DNA from: Ignisphaera cupida
Lineage (GTDB): Archaea > Thermoproteota > Thermoprotei_A > Sulfolobales > Ignisphaeraceae
DNA: 64,000 nucleotides
Direction: 5' to 3'
Assembly: GCF_030186535.1 (NCBI RefSeq)
Contig: NZ_JASNVW010000003.1
Span: forward strand, 124,001-188,000
The notes under the pieces are model-generated. The model was not told the origin of the DNA and did not search any database. It saw nothing but the letters and a program-made list of their open reading frames with translations. Numbering within the stretch: position 1 is the first letter of the stretch; every line of letters starts with the position of its first letter. The position numbers were made by a program, and so were the translations under genes. Positions 16,764 through 25,193 of the stretch are shown here, piece by piece.

Positions 16764-17058
16764 GGCTTGATATTGTTTGATGTCAAGTCCTCTGCCCTTG
16801 GCTTCACAGCCCTCAGAGCTTCTCTCATCGAAGCTCATGTCATTGGGCTTCACCCATTCGGGGTGACTCCAGCCCATAGCTCCTCCACCATCGAAACCTC
16901 TGGATCATCGCTGTGAGGAAACCCCCACATTCCGGGCTTAGCCCTTAGCCCCCTTGGGTCTTTATCCCCCTACCCGCATCCGGGGATTTAGTATCCAAAT
17001 AAAGAATGCAGTATCAACCCCTATAAACTTTTACGAAACTCAAAACAGTTTCAAGAGG
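16748..17058 (+). mobile_element. Short non-autonomous insertion element, copy A
   Basis: 311 bases that interrupt the zinc-ribbon gene. It begins GGTTCAGGTTTCATAGGGCTT and ends AAACTCAAAACAGTTTCAAGAGG. Near the right end GAAACT...AGTTTC forms a six-base stem with a six-base loop. The middle is GC-rich, in contrast to the host. Removing it joins AAGG to CGGAG with no duplicated target. The copy at 18796-19080 is about three quarters identical across its length. Placement after GG and lack of duplication fit IS607- or IS200/605-type cut and rejoin, mobilised in trans; there is no transposase inside. Confidence 0.75.
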
Positions 17059-17120
17059 CGGAGTTTATGCATGGCATCTACTAATCTGGAGATAGAAGGA
17101 GGTCTAGTACTGGTTGTTTG

Positions 17121-17447
17121 TTAAAACTCAAGTTTCTTAATTGCTTTAACATGTTTGAGATAGAACTTCAGCTTTTCCTTGTCAACAACATGTATTTCGA
17201 ATGGTTCTTTAATTCCCTTTTCCCAAAGCTTTGAAATTACATGTTCTGGTTGATGCGAGGTTACAACAAGAATGTCTATATCGCTTGAGATAAGGCTTTT
17301 ACCCTCAACCACGCTGCCAAAAACATATGTTTCAGCATTTTCATCTAGCTCCTTAACTGTTTGATAGATTATTCTTAAATAACGATTTAGATTCTTGAAA
17401 ACCTCTGCTCTTCTCCTAGCTTCCTCAACAAGCAATTTTTCCAACAA
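17121..17447 (-). CDS. MNT-type nucleotidyltransferase
   Basis: A 108-residue minimal nucleotidyltransferase. The signature is YVFGSVVEGKSLISSDIDIL (about residues 41-60), the GS-x10-DxD core, with the third acidic strand FEIHVV (about 83-88). It overlaps the end of the HEPN gene by 23 bases, so the toxin is translated first and the NTase antitoxin second. This reverses the order of the pair at 10831. Confidence 0.85.
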   Translation of the reverse strand: MLEKLLVEEARRRAEVFKNLNRYLRIIYQTVKELDENAETYVFGSVVEGKSLISSDIDILVVTSHQPEHVISKLWEKGIKEPFEIHVVDKEKLKFYLKHVKAIKKLEF

Positions 17448-17817
17448 CCTCCATCACCTCATCAACAGCTTTCTTAAGCCTCAAAACCTCTTCTCTTCCA
17501 TATTCTCTGGGAATATATCTAGAGGTTATGTAGGCATCTTCTAAAAGCGCAAGCTCGAGCACCAAATCACGTATCAGCTTCTCAACCTCTTTTTCTTTCG
17601 AAATCTCGTAGACAAGTTCTAAAAGCCTTCTAACGCTATGTGTTCTTGGATATTCCAAACCCATTTTCAGAAGAACAGCTTTTAGAAAAAGCTGCAAACT
17701 CTGTTCTAAACTAAATGCTGCTAAATCGTAAAACCCTTTATCAATTTGAATAAGTGCAGTTTCATAAAATCTTCTCGATCTTTTAATCAAATACTCATAC
17801 TCCTCGAAATGACTCAA
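17425..17817 (-). CDS. HEPN-domain protein, partner of the downstream MNT
   Basis: A 130-residue helical HEPN protein starting at TTG 17817. The conserved second helix is DLAAFSLEQSLQLFLKAVLL and the active-site region is GLEYPRTHSVRRLLEL, with R-T-H as the expected histidine context. A third helix and a SRYIPREYGREE loop follow, as in HEPN subfamilies paired with NTases. It would be an RNase toxin controlled by its coupled partner. Confidence 0.82.
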   Translation of the reverse strand: MSHFEEYEYLIKRSRRFYETALIQIDKGFYDLAAFSLEQSLQLFLKAVLLKMGLEYPRTHSVRRLLELVYEISKEKEVEKLIRDLVLELALLEDAYITSRYIPREYGREEVLRLKKAVDEVMEVVGKIAC

Positions 17818-17999
17818 GCACTTTCCCTAAACTTTCTACTCCTTTTGGAATTTCCAAAACTTTTAACTATCTAGGCAACTAATAAGCTTTTTCTATTCCC
17901 TTTAAGTGGCTTCTATTCACATGTGATTAACTAGCTAAAACTTTTTATCTCATTTGATATGAGTTATTATGTAAAGCTTAGAATTTGTAATGAGAGATT

Positions 18000-18530
18000 G
18001 TGAAAGTGAGTATTCAAGGGCTTAATGCTGTGAAGTGCCCATCTAGAGAGCGTTTGGTGGGGTTTCTGAAAGCTGGTATTGTAGATGCTTTTAGAAGTGT
18101 TTTTGGCGAGAATCTCGTGTCCATTGTTCTTTTTGGCTCCTATGCCAGAGGAGATTTTGAATGTGATAGCGATGTTGATGTTTTTGTGGTTGTTGATGAG
18201 ATTGGGGATAGGTTTGAGCTTCACAAGAAAATTGATTTGGTTGAAGAAATTCTTAAACCATTTTTTGATTGTTTAAAGAGACATGGGCTTAACCCTGTTC
18301 TATCCCCGATCGTGGTGGATAAGGCGATGGCTTCTAAAACAAGGCCTCTGTACCTAGACATGGTTTTTGATGCTAGGATACTGTATGACAGAGAGGATTT
18401 TATGAAAAATGTTTTGGAGCGTGTAAGGAGAAAGCTTGAAGAGTATGGTGCTGAGAGAAGAAGAATTGGAAGAAAGTGGGTTACTGTGCTGAAGAAAGAG
18501 TACAGGTTTGGGGAGGTGATAGAGATTTAA
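18000..18530 (+). CDS. MNT-type nucleotidyltransferase, long form
   Basis: At 176 residues it is longer than the other NTases here. The catalytic core SIVLFGSYARGDFECDSDVD is at about residues 41-60, followed by the acidic VDVFVVV strand and the LSPIVVD strand (about 101-107). The C-terminal 50 residues (LERVRRKLEEYGAERRR) add a basic helix and tail. Start GTG 18000 or GTG 18006. Its HEPN partner 10 bases downstream is dead, so this NTase now acts alone. Confidence 0.82.
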   Translation: MKVSIQGLNAVKCPSRERLVGFLKAGIVDAFRSVFGENLVSIVLFGSYARGDFECDSDVDVFVVVDEIGDRFELHKKIDLVEEILKPFFDCLKRHGLNPVLSPIVVDKAMASKTRPLYLDMVFDARILYDREDFMKNVLERVRRKLEEYGAERRRIGRKWVTVLKKEYRFGEVIEI

Positions 18531-18540
18531 CAACATTGAA

Positions 18541-19242
18541 ATGGTTAAGTCATATATTGAGGAAGCTGAGAAGAGGCTGAGAGTAGCTGAAATGATGCTA
18601 AAGGAGAAATCCTATGCATACACCATTAGACAGTGCCAGGAAGCTGTTGAATTGTCACTAAAAGCTGCTTTAAGACTTGTTGGAGTTGAACCACCAAAGT
18701 GGCGTGATGTGGGCCCGGTGCTGGTTGAGTTTTCTGAGAGATTCCCCAGCTGATTCAGAGAGAAAATACCTGAGCTAGCAGCTATATCCAGGTGGGGTTC
18801 GGGTTTCATAGGGCTTTGTATTGTTTGGTGTTAAGCCCTCCACCCTTGGCTTCATCGCCTTCAGAGCTCCTTTCATCGGAGCCCATATCATTGGCTTTCA
18901 CCCGTTTGTGGTGACCCCAGCCCACAGCTCCACCATCATCGAGGCCTCTGGGTCATTGCTGTGGGGAAACCCCCACATCCTAGGTTTTCCCCTCCTTAGG
19001 TCTTAACACCCTTGTTACTGATAAAGAATTTTATGTCAACCCTTATAAGCTTTTACGAAACTCGAAACAGTTTCAAACGACTTAGATGCGAAAGAGAGCC
19101 GTCTATGTATGGTGATGAAGAATTGGGTTTGCCACCATCAAAACTATATACAGAGCCCTATGCAGTTAAAGCTGTTGAGAGTGCTAAACTTGTTGCAGCA
19201 TATGTTAAAAAGCTTTTTGAAGAATATGTTCAAACACATTGA
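18541..19242 (+). pseudogene. HEPN-domain protein killed by a nonsense codon and an insertion
   Basis: ATG 18541 starts a HEPN protein (EEAEKRLRVAEMMLKEKSYA, then CQEAVELSLKAALRLVGVE). In-frame TGA 18751-18753 sits where the family has tryptophan (FPS-stop-FREKIPEL). The frame then continues to AISRW at 18795, where a 285-base element is inserted. After the element the gene resumes at 19081 as LRCEREPSMYGDEELGLPPS and ends normally at 19242. Removing the element restores the frame exactly. The gene has two independent inactivating changes. Confidence 0.88.
18796..19080 (+). mobile_element. Short non-autonomous insertion element, copy B
   Basis: 285 bases with left end GGTTCGGGTTTCATAGGGCT and right end region ACGAAACTCGAAACAGTTTC. 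The ends are fixed by the split HEPN gene: AGGTGG on the left and CTTAGATGC on the right rejoin the coding sequence exactly. No target duplication. The right end carries the same GAAACT...AGTTTC stem as copy A. A weak open frame inside (HPFVVTPAHSS, then SLLWGNPHI) is shared with copy A and could be a TnpB tail remnant. Confidence 0.85.
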
Positions 19243-19398
19243 AACTACTTACCATACAATTTTCTAGTTTCCCATGTTCTATAGATGTGAAATTAACTGT
19301 TTTAGCTTATTTTTCATGGTTTGTGTATATTTTGTTTTGGTTAAGTATATGGAGCTTTTATTAGTTTCCATACATGGTTTTTGTGTATTGGTGGTTTT

Positions 19399-19872
19399 GT
19401 GCCTAAGGTTGCTGTTATTATGGGTAGTAAAAATGATTGGGAGTATATGAAGGAAGCTGTTGAGCTGCTTAAGCAGTTTGGTGTCGAGGTTGAGGCAAGG
19501 GTTGTTTCAGCTCATAGAACACCTGAGCACATGTTCGAGTTTGCGAAGAGCGCTGCTGAAAAGGGTTTCGAGGTTATAATTGCTGGTGCTGGTGGAGCTG
19601 CTCACCTCCCAGGGATGGTTGCTTCCCTAACACACCTACCTGTTATCGGCGTTCCAATTCCATCTAAGCATCTTAATGGTATAGACTCTTTGCTTTCCAT
19701 TGTTCAAACACCTTCTGGGGTACCCGTGGCAACTGTTGGCATTGGCAATGCAAAAAACGCTGCACTACTAGCCCTGAGAATCCTCGGAATCAAGTACCCC
19801 GAGATTGCTGAAAAGCTGAAGAAGTTTGCCGAGGAAATGAAAAACGAGGTTCTCTCCACAAAACTTCCTTAA
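19399..19872 (+). CDS. purE: N5-carboxyaminoimidazole ribonucleotide mutase, PurE
   Basis: A 157-residue PurE, from GTG 19399 behind a GGTGG ribosome site (an upstream TTG 19381 adds six residues without family similarity). The family core is visible: [14 protein letters not shown] at the N-terminus with the GS substrate loop, [11 protein letters not shown] with the catalytic histidine, [17 protein letters not shown] and [19 protein letters not shown]. It converts N5-CAIR, or AIR plus CO2, to CAIR in purine synthesis. No purK neighbour is visible, so AIR carboxylation may be direct. It stands alone between toxin-antitoxin loci. Confidence 0.93.
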   Translation: MPKVAVIMGSKNDWEYMKEAVELLKQFGVEVEARVVSAHRTPEHMFEFAKSAAEKGFEVIIAGAGGAAHLPGMVASLTHLPVIGVPIPSKHLNGIDSLLSIVQTPSGVPVATVGIGNAKNAALLALRILGIKYPEIAEKLKKFAEEMKNEVLSTKLP

Positions 19873-20363
19873 ATCCCATTTCCCCTTCACCTCCTTTCGA
19901 GAACTCCATTGGCGAGTTCCAAAGCATTCACCACAACATTAGCTTCCTCTTAGACATTGCCCCAGCCATATACAACCACAAAAATGTGCAAGACGCTTTC
20001 CCCTACATCACATTTTGCAACTTTTTAAACAATTTTAGTTTTTTCTTTACCTAGTGTAGCCAAAACATGAGAACAGAAACAATTTTTCAGAACCTTTCAA
20101 TAATCTTTATGTTATTGAATGAATTTGATGTAACTTGATAAAAAGATTGACAAAAGTTCATTACAAGAATAAACAATGATCATGTAATAAAGCTATGCAA
20201 TATCTAATCTTTGATTACCTAAGTCTTTATTACATCTTCATCTGAAAAAAGCTGGAACTTGGACATGAATCGTATTGTACATGTTCATGAAGCTTCATCA
20301 CAGCAAATAATTAGATGCTTGGTGAACGATTCTGCAATAAATATTCTGGGGTTCTTCTCATCA
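19873..20363. other. Intergenic region, no gene seen
   Basis: AT-rich, between the end of purE and the convergent end of vapC. Short frames only, and no repeat or RNA box set was found on either strand. Confidence 0.5.
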
Positions 20364-20813
20364 TTATTTTCCAATGTATATACTTTGTAAGCCTTCTTGC
20401 TCAGCTATCTTAGCCAGTTTCTTATCCCCTGTTAAAAACTTGTTGCTTTCAACTGTTTTAGCAGATACTATTTGTAGTGCATCTGCCACGTATATATGAT
20501 GCTTAAATACTAGCTGTATAGAGTTTCTTATTAATGTTGGGGTTATCCCAATAACTTTTAGCTTCTGAAGTCTGTTTAGAGTCTTTATTTCTCTCAGCAT
20601 GTTTTTCATCAACTCTTTTGCATTAAGCCCTAGGATTTTACTGTATTTATCGAATACTACAGCTGCTTCAGCAATGTTCCAATATGAAAATGAGAGCGTT
20701 GCTAAACCTCTATATGCATTTTTAAAAACCTCATCCACTACTTCGCTACCAGGTTCAACCACATACCTCTTAACCATCGCACTTGTATCAAGATAATATG
20801 TCTCTTCACTCAT
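20364..20813 (-). CDS. vapC: VapC-type PIN-domain toxin
   Basis: A 149-residue PIN ribonuclease. The catalytic acidic residues are D in YYLDTSAMVKRY (about residue 9), E in NIAEAAVVFDKY (about 49), D in YVADALQIVSA (about 113) and D in LTGDKKLAKIA (about 132). It starts at ATG 20813 within a TAATG overlap of the antitoxin stop, so toxin translation depends on antitoxin translation. Length is normal for the family. Confidence 0.88.
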   Translation of the reverse strand: MSEETYYLDTSAMVKRYVVEPGSEVVDEVFKNAYRGLATLSFSYWNIAEAAVVFDKYSKILGLNAKELMKNMLREIKTLNRLQKLKVIGITPTLIRNSIQLVFKHHIYVADALQIVSAKTVESNKFLTGDKKLAKIAEQEGLQSIYIGK

Positions 20814-21091
20814 TAAGAAATCCCTGCTCGCTCATCCCTCAACTCTCTAACCACACTTGCAGCATCTAATCCACGAGGCCTTGAAGAAACAACTTCCTGA
20901 TCAAACACAGTCTCTAAATCACCCAACTCCAGATCCTTCGCTAATTTAGTAACCCAACTCTCCAACGCTAAAAACTCAAGATACTCCTCAACCAAACCAC
21001 TTAATGTCTTTCCCTCGCCCAAAGCAGCTCTCCTAACCTCATCAATAAGATCTCTCCTCACACTTAACGTCAACTTTTTCTTAGACATCAT
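20813..21091 (-). CDS. vapB: VapB antitoxin, ribbon-helix-helix-like N-terminus
   Basis: A 92-residue antitoxin. The first 30 residues (KKKLTLSVRRDLIDEVRRAA) form a basic strand and helix of RHH type. A helical middle (LSGLVEEYLEFLALESWVTK) and an acidic-to-basic tail (AASVVRELRDERAG) should contact VapC. A perfect palindrome and a TATA box sit directly upstream, which suggests autoregulation. Confidence 0.82.
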   Translation of the reverse strand: MMSKKKLTLSVRRDLIDEVRRAALGEGKTLSGLVEEYLEFLALESWVTKLAKDLELGDLETVFDQEVVSSRPRGLDAASVVRELRDERAGIS

Positions 21092-21100
21092 CTCACCCTA

Positions 21101-21127
21101 TACGTATATACGTACGGAGGTATATAA
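21101..21127 (-). promoter_or_regulatory. VapB operator and TATA box
   Basis: TACGTATATACGTA (21101-21114) is a perfect 14-base palindrome, extended by a further partial match on either side. On the minus strand, CTTTATATACC (about 21129-21119) lies just upstream as a TATA box. The palindrome starts 10 bases before the antitoxin ATG, so a bound RHH dimer would cover the transcription start. Confidence 0.65.
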
Positions 21128-21243
21128 AGGTTCTATTCTTAAAGGTGAAATTAACAAACAATTCAAGTTTCCTAATAATCATAGGAGAGTTGAAAACTTG
21201 TTAACAAATAATGTAAAAATTGTGTTAAAATAGACTTTGGGGA

Positions 21244-22038
21244 CTAGATACCGAATTTAGTTTCTTGAGGAAGAGGCAGCGAAATTAAACCTAGTTCAAT
21301 TTTGTCTAAAGTTCTGCTTAAAGCAATTGTTTGCATAATTAAAGCTATGATGATTAAGAGATACGTGTATTCTACTCCCATTGATGAATATTGTTTGATT
21401 TTAGCAAATACAAGAATATTATTTATTGAGTCTAGTGCGAACATCAATACCACAATTATGAAGAGTATTCCTGCTACAAGGTATAAAGACTCTTTATCTA
21501 GACTATTGAGCTTAAGGAAAAGAGTTGCTAAACCAATGAATCCTATAATCATAAAGAAGTCTCTTATTGATGCAGATAACAGTATATAGCTCACAGTTTC
21601 AGGTGATGCTACCACAAGATTGAATACTTCTAGTATTATTAAAACAGTCATGCCATAGAATAAGCCTATTCTAATAAGCTTTTCACTCATTGAAAATTCT
21701 GGTTTAAAGCGTGTTAACCTCTTGATACCTGGAAGGAAGAGGTTTCGAATACCCACCAATATAATTATGGATGATATTATTGTAATTACAAAGCATATTA
21801 ATAACCCTGATACAATACCTCTAAGCTCTTCGATACTAGATATGAGAATATCTTGTGGCAACTTTGATGTTTTTTCATAAACTTCTTTTAAATACGATAA
21901 AATCTCGTAAATCCTTCCAGTCATTACAATTAGTGCTGCACTAACTATCCCAAGAAAAATCCATCCTATCAAGACAACAATTGAGCCATTTCTCATCCTC
22001 TCAAAAGCTCTAATCAGAACATCTCTTGGTGTACTCAT
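21244..22038 (-). CDS. DUF973-like membrane protein
   Basis: I chose ATG 22038 (MSTPRDVLIRAFERM) because a GTGAGG ribosome site lies about ten bases before it; a longer frame goes to TTG 22104. The 264-residue protein has about six membrane segments: VVLIGWIFLGIVSAALIV, LLICFVITIISSIIILVG, YGMTVLIILEVFNLV, DFFMIIGFIGLATLFL, YLVAGILFIIVVLMFAL and YLLIIIALIMQTIAL. Layout and the charged N-terminal helix match DUF973, common in Crenarchaeota, function unknown. It stands alone between the vapBC and the chelatase operon. Confidence 0.6.
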   Translation of the reverse strand: MSTPRDVLIRAFERMRNGSIVVLIGWIFLGIVSAALIVMTGRIYEILSYLKEVYEKTSKLPQDILISSIEELRGIVSGLLICFVITIISSIIILVGIRNLFLPGIKRLTRFKPEFSMSEKLIRIGLFYGMTVLIILEVFNLVVASPETVSYILLSASIRDFFMIIGFIGLATLFLKLNSLDKESLYLVAGILFIIVVLMFALDSINNILVFAKIKQYSSMGVEYTYLLIIIALIMQTIALSRTLDKIELGLISLPLPQETKFGI

Positions 22039-22246
22039 GTTTAGCATCCTCACGAATTTAATATAGTGAAACATATACATAAATCTTTTGTTAAATGAAC
22101 CCAAAAACCAAAAATGTCAATATATAGACAAATACCAAGCCGAAAAACCCACATATATGATTGTGTTAGCCATAAACATGAACCTTTCTTAGCTAGTTCA
22201 AAATTCTTTAGCAAACAGAATAATGTATGTAAAGATAATTTGCTGT

Positions 22247-23239
22247 TTAAAGTAGTGTTGTGTTTATGATGAGAATTATGATTGTTGATGATATTACTGT
22301 GTAAAGGAGTAGTGTTGCTGTGAGTTTTGCTGCTAGTCGTATTGGGTATATGGATGCGTAGAATGGGAATGAGTGTCTTGGGTATTCAGATACAATTCCA
22401 AATAGGATTTTGCCAAGAAACAACGCTGTTAAAACTTCTTTGGCTGTTGCAGCACCTTTTCCGAGTGTGTTTCCAGCTAGTGCAAAGCCTGCTGATGGGG
22501 ATATTGCATATGTTATTGCTATTGCGACTGCTTCTGGGTTTTGTAGTATGGGAAGTGGCAATAGCTTTAAAGCACTTTTGATGTAGTTGAATATACCTAG
22601 TTGTGTAAGAATGTATAGAATGGTCAAAACTATTAGGAATCTTATGCCAACATATTTTGCAATTCTCAATGCTTTTCCCAGACCACGTTTAGCAATTTCC
22701 ACAGAGCTTCTATATTGCATAACGCCAATAGCAACATTTTTTAGCTGTGCATAGCTAGAGGGTTCACTGTTTTTGATAAGTACATGGGATAGTGCAACCC
22801 CCAGAGCAAAACCTATGAGTGTTGTTGCCAACGAAAATGCGATGTATATAAGCCCAAGAAATGTTCCTAGAAATGAGAAAACCACTGGAGCCACGTATTG
22901 TAATATGGACTTTGGACTTGTTATAGGCTTTGAAACAAGGTTGTAGACCACAACCTCGCCATTGGAAGCTAAGCCTTCTTTAACCATTGATGATATTGTT
23001 GAGTGTTCAGCTCTTGAGTCTAGAATTCCAAGAAGCATTGGTGTAGCGAATTTTTGAGGAAGCTTAGCAACTTTTAAAATATGTGTCAAGGGCTTTAGCA
23101 TTCTCAATGCGAATTTTGATGAGAACAAGAATTCACTAGCTGTTATCGCAATAATTGATATTGCTATAAACTGAAGAATTGGCTTAGAAACATAGAGTGC
23201 ATAATCCAAAGCAGCATCAGCTAAGCTATTTAAGTACAT
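22247..23239 (-). CDS. Nucleoside-recognition (Gate) domain membrane protein
   Basis: A 330-residue membrane protein with about eight spans. It contains two Gate-like halves: one ends in KFATPMLLGILDSRAEHS, the other in NPEAVAIAITYAISPSAGFALAGNT. Gate-domain proteins (FeoB, SpmA/B, concentrative nucleoside transporters) form transport pores. It is the last gene of the chelatase operon, 22 bases after the BchI-BchD fusion. A role in moving metal or a tetrapyrrole intermediate across the membrane is plausible but only inferred from position. Confidence 0.65.
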   Translation of the reverse strand: MYLNSLADAALDYALYVSKPILQFIAISIIAITASEFLFSSKFALRMLKPLTHILKVAKLPQKFATPMLLGILDSRAEHSTISSMVKEGLASNGEVVVYNLVSKPITSPKSILQYVAPVVFSFLGTFLGLIYIAFSLATTLIGFALGVALSHVLIKNSEPSSYAQLKNVAIGVMQYRSSVEIAKRGLGKALRIAKYVGIRFLIVLTILYILTQLGIFNYIKSALKLLPLPILQNPEAVAIAITYAISPSAGFALAGNTLGKGAATAKEVLTALFLGKILFGIVSEYPRHSFPFYASIYPIRLAAKLTATLLLYTVISSTIIILIINTTLL

Positions 23240-23261
23240 TTCTTAGCATCCTCTGAAAAAC

Positions 23262-25193
23262 TTAGATATTTAGATAAGTGCCGTTGACTGCATCAACAAA
23301 TATTTTGAGGTAGTCAGGTAGAATCCTCAAGTAATTGGATTGTGTGTTATACGCAATAACCTTTGCATTTAGTTTTCTATATTCCTCAGCTAAATCCAGA
23401 ATCTCGTTTATGGGATTTCTCGATAAAAATATGTTTGCACCACCATCAGATAGTATATGAGCTACAAGCTTAGCATTGGAGAATCTCGTTTTAAATGCTT
23501 TGAGGTGTTTCAAAGCCTCTGCCAAAGCTGATGTGAATGGTGTTGAACCACCAACTGGAACCTCATCAAGTAGTTTATACACCAACTCAACATTTCTTGT
23601 AGGCCACGAAATTGTTGATGCGCTTAAGCCTCTGAATATAACCAGGGATACATAGGTTCTTGCAACATATGAGTCTTCAATAAGCTTCTTCAGAATGTGC
23701 TTTGCTAAGGAAATTCTCTTTCCTATTGTCATACTACTGCTAGTGTCTAGAATTATTGTGTTGAGAACTGGTATTCTCTCTTTTCTAACCCTAACCCTAA
23801 TATTTTGCAGGTCTACAGCTATTGGTACAGAAGGTTTGTAGGCAACAGAAGCTCTTATCGTTGCAGGTATATCCACATCAACAATAACATGCTTGACAGG
23901 AGGTATAGCATCTATTGCAACACCCTTTAGAGTTGCAATACCAACTGATTTAAAGTTTCTAGAACCTCTACCAAAACCGGTGGTGGAATCTTCAATTCTA
24001 GGCAATGAAACATCTATAGGCAGGCTAGCGGATTTTTCATCAAAATTTCCAAGTCTTGCCTCAATTCTGTTGTTTGCACCACTACCCATAGCACCTGGGT
24101 TTCCACCACTTTTTGCATTGCCGCCTCCACTCCTAGCCTCGCTTTCACCACGCTCTGGTTTCTCACCAGCTAACTCCCTAAATACTTCATCAAGTTTCTT
24201 TTGCTGTTCTTCAAAAGGCTTTGATTTTAGTCTATGCCTAAGAGCAAGCTCCATAGCCTTAACAACATCATTAATATTAACCTTTAGTCTATTGTCTAAT
24301 GCTGCTATGGCTTTAGCTGTTCTAGTAACAACTATCTCAGCTCTATGAGTCTTGATACCAAGTTTTATAATTGTTGTTGCCACCAATTTGAGAAGATCTC
24401 TATCCATAGCAACATCTTTTACTATCTCCTTCGCCCTTGCTATCCTCTCTTCAAGCTGCTTTTCATAAGATTCCCACTTTCGATAAAACGATATAGGATC
24501 TTTTGCAAACTCCTCAACTCTTTCAACAATCTCAATTCTCTCATTAGGATCTGCAGAAGCTTCTACTGGCACATAAAGACCAAATCTGTCAAGAAGTTGT
24601 GGACGCAGCATACCCTCCTCAGGATTCATAGACCCTACAAGAACAAATCTTGCTGGGTGTTTAAATGATATCCCCTCTCTCTCAACAATATTCCAACCAC
24701 TAGCAGCTGCATCTAGAATTAGATCCGCTATATAGTCTTCGAGAAGATTAACCTCATCAATATACAGAACATTTCTATTTGCCTCAGCCAAAAGCCCTGG
24801 CTTGAAAACAACAACTCCACTTTTTATTGTTTGCTCAACATCTATAGAGCCCACAACTCTATCAGGAGTGGCGTTGAGCGGCAAGTCCACAACACGTATT
24901 TTTCTAAGCTCATAATCTATTCTCTCTCCTCTGGACCACAACATTGCATGGTAATCACACATCTCCAGAGGATTAAATGGGTTGCAATTGAATTGACAAC
25001 CCTTTGCAACTGGCTGCTTGGGCAATACCTGTGCAAATGCTCTTACAAGTGTTGATTTCCCCGTTCCCTTATCTCCTGCTAGTACAACACCTCCTATCAG
25101 CGGATTAACAGCATTTACCAGTAGAGCAAGCTTTGCATTATCCATGCCAACTATGGCTGTAAATGGAAAATATACTCTATTACTTTGATCCAC
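23262..25193 (-). CDS. BchI-BchD fusion, chelatase AAA+/VWA subunit
   Basis: A 643-residue fusion protein; GTG 25193 is the likely start because AAGGTGGGGGG lies directly upstream. Residues 1-310 are a BchI/ChlI AAA+ ATPase with Walker A AGDKGTGKST, Walker B VLYIDEVNLL and arginine-finger region LLDRFG. A Cys cluster (CQFNCNPFNP, then EMCDYH) could bind metal. A Gly/Ser-rich acidic linker follows. The C-terminal 190 residues are a VWA domain with MIDAS motif ILDTSSSM. It powers metal insertion by the CobN/BchH-type subunit encoded just upstream. Confidence 0.88.
   Translation of the reverse strand: MDQSNRVYFPFTAIVGMDNAKLALLVNAVNPLIGGVVLAGDKGTGKSTLVRAFAQVLPKQPVAKGCQFNCNPFNPLEMCDYHAMLWSRGERIDYELRKIRVVDLPLNATPDRVVGSIDVEQTIKSGVVVFKPGLLAEANRNVLYIDEVNLLEDYIADLILDAAASGWNIVEREGISFKHPARFVLVGSMNPEEGMLRPQLLDRFGLYVPVEASADPNERIEIVERVEEFAKDPISFYRKWESYEKQLEERIARAKEIVKDVAMDRDLLKLVATTIIKLGIKTHRAEIVVTRTAKAIAALDNRLKVNINDVVKAMELALRHRLKSKPFEEQQKKLDEVFRELAGEKPERGESEARSGGGNAKSGGNPGAMGSGANNRIEARLGNFDEKSASLPIDVSLPRIEDSTTGFGRGSRNFKSVGIATLKGVAIDAIPPVKHVIVDVDIPATIRASVAYKPSVPIAVDLQNIRVRVRKERIPVLNTIILDTSSSMTIGKRISLAKHILKKLIEDSYVARTYVSLVIFRGLSASTISWPTRNVELVYKLLDEVPVGGSTPFTSALAEALKHLKAFKTRFSNAKLVAHILSDGGANIFLSRNPINEILDLAEEYRKLNAKVIAYNTQSNYLRILPDYLKIFVDAVNGTYLNI

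Noticed and set aside
18821-19006. Open frame inside element B as a gene
   Set aside because: Shared with element A but with stops and shifts; more likely a TnpB tail remnant or chance than a real gene.
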